From positions 1-5,645 of the forward strand of contig JBCDBL010000175.1 of the NCBI GenBank assembly GCA_039183635.1: 5,645 bases of DNA, given 5' to 3'. Positions 3,342 through 5,645 of this stretch are shown here, piece by piece. Positions within the stretch are counted from its first letter, which is position 1. Each line of letters opens with the position of its first letter. Position numbers and translations under genes: made by a program. The DNA comes from JBCDBL01 sp039183635 (GTDB lineage: Bacteria > Pseudomonadota > Alphaproteobacteria > Caulobacterales > Parvularculaceae). The notes beneath the pieces were generated by a model, which made no database searches, had not been told where the DNA came from, and was given only the letters and a program-made list of their open reading frames with translations.

Positions 3342-5636
3342 TTAGAAGTCGACGGAAACGCGGCCTACGACTGTTCTTGGTTGGCCTATGGCGTCAAGAT
3401 TGCCGCCAAGGTTAATCGAGGAAGCGCGGCTGCCCGTGATATAGAACTCATCCAGAAGGTTCTCGGCAGAGATCGAAACCGCAACAGAATCGTTAAAGTC
3501 GACGCCGGCGCGTAAATTTACAATGCCGAAACTCGGCACGGCGCGGCTTGTAACTTCGTAATCCCCGCTTGTTCCGCTGAAAATATTTGTACCGCGCGCC
3601 GTATTCTCAACATCTCCAAATTGATCGTCCTTATAGGTATATTCAGCGCGAATGTAGGCGTCTTTGTCGGCGCCTAACTTCATGTCATACTGGGCGCCAA
3701 CACTGAGAGAGTATTTCGGCGAAAATGGAATTCTGTTGCCGCTGGCGTCAAAAAGATCTCCAGCTTCCGACAGTGCATTGGGGAACGAGCCAAGTTCCGC
3801 TTCAAGATATCCAAATCCAAGATCAACCGTGAAATTGTCGGTGACGAATGCGGTGGCTTCAAATTCGAAACCGTAATTTTCCGCCTCGGCTGCATTCAAA
3901 ATTGCGCTTGCGATTGCATTTGGATCTCGTGCGCTAACCTGGAGATTCGTCCAGTCCGTATAGAAAATAGCGCTGTTGGTTTTGAGCCGTCCGTTTAGAG
4001 CGTTTACCTTCAAGCCCAGTTCATAAGTCCAGGCTTCTTCTTCATCGAACTTGAACTCGCCGAGTGAAATCACACGCACGCCGCCTGGCTTATAGGCGCG
4101 CTTTATCGATCCATATACTGTTGCATCGTCCGTCGCTTCATACGTTACCACCAGACTTGTTGAAAAGTCCGTAAATGTCTCTTCAGCGGCTGGAAGGCTC
4201 ACCGTGCCTGACGTTTGGCCGAATGCGATGTTAAAATTTTCGATCTTGTCGTTGGTGTATCGGCCGCCAACTCCAACCGTTAGTTTTTCGGTCAATGGCC
4301 ATTCGATTTGCCCGAAAGCGGCGAGCGTGCGCGTTGAATTCTTCGGCGCTGATCTTGTAAAAACACCTTCACTGATACTCGCTGCAGCGAATAAAGGAAA
4401 GTACACGCCGTCATTCATAATGACTTGCAGGCTTTCCGATGAGATTTCATCGTCTGCATAAAGAAAGCCAAGCGTGTAGAGACCTTGTGCGATTGGTCCG
4501 TCTAGTCGTATTTCCTGACTGAAGCTCTTAAGCTCGCTTGTCAAGCTTGATTCAATTAAATTGAAAGATGACTGGTCTCCGTCGAAGAGTTCGAAATAGT
4601 CCGTTTCAATATATCCAGTAACGGATGTTAAAGAGTGTTCGCCAATATCGAAAATATTTCGTAGCGTCAGTATAAAAGTCTCATTTTCCGAATTGACGTC
4701 TGTGTTGGTGGATATTGTGTCTTCGTTTTGGGGGAGAAAGCCGACTTCATCGACTGGCAGGCGTGGTAGACTTGCGGCGCCGCTGTCGACAGCTGCATTG
4801 ATGAGGTCCACATAACCTTCTAATTGTATGACGAGGAAGCGCCCATTGGGTACGGTGTTGTTCGCACCCTGTTTGTATTTCACATAAGAGCCACTGGCGT
4901 CTATAGTCCAGTTATCCGTAGGCGTAACGCGTATTGCGAGTCTGGCGCCGACATCTTCATGGTCGTTGCCGCGGCCGGATGGACCGACATTGTCGATATA
5001 ACCATCGTCCGCCTGGTAGTAGGCGGACGCCCTGAGCGCCGCTTTATCCGACAGTGGGGCGTTAATTGAGGATTTCACCATGCGGTGGTCGAACGTGCCG
5101 TATTCTCCGGTGATGTTGCCACTAAAGCTGTCGGCCGATGGTTTCTTTGTTGTGATGTTCAAGGCGCCGCCAAGGGTGTTGCGACCGAAAAAAGTGCCCT
5201 GGGGGCCCCGCAAAACCTCAATACGCTCTACGTCGAAAAGGTTCACGTCGAATGTACGCGTACTGCTTGATGGGGCGACGTTGAATTCGTCTATGTAGAT
5301 CCCTGTCGTGTTGGTGTCGCCGCCGAGATTTGTGATGCCGCGTATGCCGAGACGCGCGCGACTTCTATTGCCGGTTTCGATGAAGCCAACATTAGGCGTC
5401 TTTAAAACATAATCCTGAAGCTCATCGATCCTTTGTATTTCGATGGCTTGTTCATCGAACACCGTAACCGCGATTGGAACGTCCTGGAGCGATTGTTCGC
5501 GTTTTTGGGCCGTTACGATGATCGTTTCCGTTGCGCCTGTTTCTTGTTCCTGCGCAAAAATAGGTGCGCTGTAAGTCATTGCGACAACAACAGCGCTAGC
5601 GCTTACCGTATAAAAAAGTCTTTTGTCTAGGCGCAT
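3342..5636 (-). CDS. TonB-dependent outer-membrane receptor
   Basis: This 764-residue protein imports a ligand across the outer membrane using TonB-ExbBD energy. Residues 1-28 are a Sec signal peptide (basic start, hydrophobic core, cleavage after IFA). The mature N-terminus has a TonB-box-like ETIIVTA (37-43). The plug domain (about 47-175) shows DVPIAVTVF, LGIRGI (96-101), GIYIDE (112-117), VERIEVLRGPQGTFFGRNT (136-154) and GGALNITTKKP (156-166). The rest is a predicted 22-strand barrel with alternating aromatic strands, NLLDEFY near the end and a terminal Phe, as outer-membrane assembly requires. There is no N-terminal signalling (STN) or carboxypeptidase-like extension, so it is not a FecA-type transducer. 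The ligand cannot be read from the sequence: siderophores, vitamin B12, sugars and aromatic compounds are all served by this family. GGGA ends five bases before the ATG as a weak ribosome site; the promoter lies outside the window. By eye it is less GC-rich than the left-hand genes. It converges on the oxidase. Confidence 0.95.
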   Translation of the reverse strand: MRLDKRLFYTVSASAVVVAMTYSAPIFAQEQETGATETIIVTAQKREQSLQDVPIAVTVFDEQAIEIQRIDELQDYVLKTPNVGFIETGNRSRARLGIRGITNLGGDTNTTGIYIDEFNVAPSSSTRTFDVNLFDVERIEVLRGPQGTFFGRNTLGGALNITTKKPSADSFSGNITGEYGTFDHRMVKSSINAPLSDKAALRASAYYQADDGYIDNVGPSGRGNDHEDVGARLAIRVTPTDNWTIDASGSYVKYKQGANNTVPNGRFLVIQLEGYVDLINAAVDSGAASLPRLPVDEVGFLPQNEDTISTNTDVNSENETFILTLRNIFDIGEHSLTSVTGYIETDYFELFDGDQSSFNLIESSLTSELKSFSQEIRLDGPIAQGLYTLGFLYADDEISSESLQVIMNDGVYFPLFAAASISEGVFTRSAPKNSTRTLAAFGQIEWPLTEKLTVGVGGRYTNDKIENFNIAFGQTSGTVSLPAAEETFTDFSTSLVVTYEATDDATVYGSIKRAYKPGGVRVISLGEFKFDEEEAWTYELGLKVNALNGRLKTNSAIFYTDWTNLQVSARDPNAIASAILNAAEAENYGFEFEATAFVTDNFTVDLGFGYLEAELGSFPNALSEAGDLFDASGNRIPFSPKYSLSVGAQYDMKLGADKDAYIRAEYTYKDDQFGDVENTARGTNIFSGTSGDYEVTSRAVPSFGIVNLRAGVDFNDSVAVSISAENLLDEFYITGSRASSINLGGNLDAIGQPRTVVGRVSVDF

Positions 5637-5645
5637 CGGTATCCC

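Noticed and set aside
3303..3515. Short + strand frame overlapping the end of the receptor gene
   Set aside because: Mostly antisense to the conserved final barrel strands; no ribosome site.
5592..5603. AGCGCTAGCGCT palindrome
   Set aside because: It falls within the signal-peptide codons (Ser-Ala-Ser-Ala) of the receptor and is explained by them.

Overview
The window looks like chromosomal DNA from a Gram-negative alphaproteobacterium, probably of the Caulobacterales/Parvularculales/sphingomonad kind. The signs are GC-rich genes on the left, short leaders with AAGGAG-type ribosome sites, and a long TonB-dependent outer-membrane receptor whose N-terminus (ETIIVTAQKR followed by a plug) is typical of those groups. 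The taxon is an inference from gene style, not from a marker gene.

Layout. Positions 1-581 are very GC-rich and hard to read, because two mirror-register frames are open over most of the stretch. A + strand frame ends at 581 just before the next gene, and a - strand frame runs off the left edge; the better-looking protein switches strand part-way across. Then come three + strand genes: a RidA/YjgF-family enamine/imine deaminase-like protein (594-947), a single-domain rhodanese with a C-G-S-G-G-R active-site loop (1082-1456), and an FAD-linked oxidase of the D-lactate dehydrogenase (cytochrome)/GlcD family (1651-3030). Gaps of 134 and 194 bases separate these three, and each gap holds inverted repeats. 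They may therefore be transcribed separately rather than as a tight operon.

A 311-base convergent intergenic region (3031-3341) has no supportable gene. It holds several hairpins that could stop transcription from both sides. The right 40% of the window is one - strand gene (3342-5636) for a TonB-dependent receptor of 764 residues, complete except for its upstream control region. By eye it is less GC-rich than the genes on the left.

Functionally, the three left genes fit small-molecule housekeeping: hydrolysis of reactive imines, sulfur transfer, and oxidation of a D-2-hydroxyacid into the respiratory chain. The receptor imports an unknown ligand and shows no clear link to them. I found no mobile element, CRISPR array, tRNA or rRNA, and no convincing new multi-gene system. 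The points most worth checking are the strand conflict at the left edge, a perfect GC-rich palindrome just upstream of the oxidase, and the hairpins between genes.
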